Shown here in pieces: positions 15,560-15,560 of a stretch of 15,560 nt of DNA. The notes beneath the pieces were generated by a model that searched no databases, was not told the origin of the DNA, and was given only the letters and a program-made list of their open reading frames with translations. The stretch lies in assembly GCA_021736745.1 (NCBI GenBank), contig JAIPFG010000035.1, forward strand, positions 1 through 15,560. The letters are read 5' to 3'. Both the position numbers and the translations under genes were made by a program. The first letter of the stretch is position 1; each line of letters begins with the position of its first letter. The stretch comes from Pseudomonadales bacterium. Lineage in GTDB: Bacteria; Pseudomonadota; Gammaproteobacteria; Pseudomonadales; IMCC2047.

Positions 15560-15560
15560 C

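Noticed and set aside
1..15560. CRISPR array, tRNA or rRNA genes
   Set aside because: No regularly spaced direct repeats, no cloverleaf with a TTCRA loop, and no rRNA-like conserved blocks were seen on either strand.

Overview
The window reads as a chromosomal segment of a Gram-negative bacterium, most likely a proteobacterium. The evidence is a Sec-dependent outer-membrane beta-barrel ending in Phe, an RND-type inner-membrane pump, a DUF1302/DUF1329 gene pair, strong Shine-Dalgarno sites, and IS200-like and IS3-like insertion-sequence debris. I cannot place it to genus from sequence alone.

Layout. (1) 1-1344: gene-poor DNA with a heavily mutated IS200/IS605-type TnpA gene on the minus strand (54-485), a hairpin at its ribosome-binding site, about 530 bp with no recognisable gene, and a possible IS3-family left-end fragment (1048-1207). 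(2) 1345-3823: a compact trpD-trpC-trpF operon with 2-nt and ATGA junctions, covering anthranilate to indole-3-glycerol phosphate. trpE, trpG, trpA and trpB are absent here. The three proteins look unlike typical proteobacterial Trp enzymes and more like euryarchaeal ones. TrpC has Ala where the family has a conserved active-site Glu. (3) 4099-6513: a complete phosphoenolpyruvate synthase gene. (4) 6514-7850: mostly non-coding DNA with one possible small membrane protein, a strong rho-independent terminator (7431-7473) and a perfect 32-bp palindrome (7614-7645). (5) 7851-14782: a four-gene operon encoding a YCF48-type beta-propeller, an RND/MMPL pump, a DUF1302 outer-membrane barrel and a DUF1329 periplasmic protein. 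(6) 14855-15395: a degraded, truncated IS3-family element, followed by DNA of unknown content with a possible partial minus-strand ORF.

How the genes may work together. The trp genes carry out three consecutive tryptophan-pathway steps and need anthranilate from elsewhere and tryptophan synthase downstream. PpsA converts pyruvate to PEP, a precursor of chorismate, but its own leader and RBS suggest it is a separate unit. The four-gene operon is the most interesting system. Its products cover inner membrane, periplasm and outer membrane, with no classical membrane-fusion protein or TolC, which suggests an RND-driven envelope export or trafficking machine. The substrate is unknown; a hydrophobic or lipid-like molecule is my inference from the RND and DUF1329 families. 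The palindrome upstream is a candidate operator. All three insertion-sequence remnants are decayed, which suggests an old, inactive mobile-element load.
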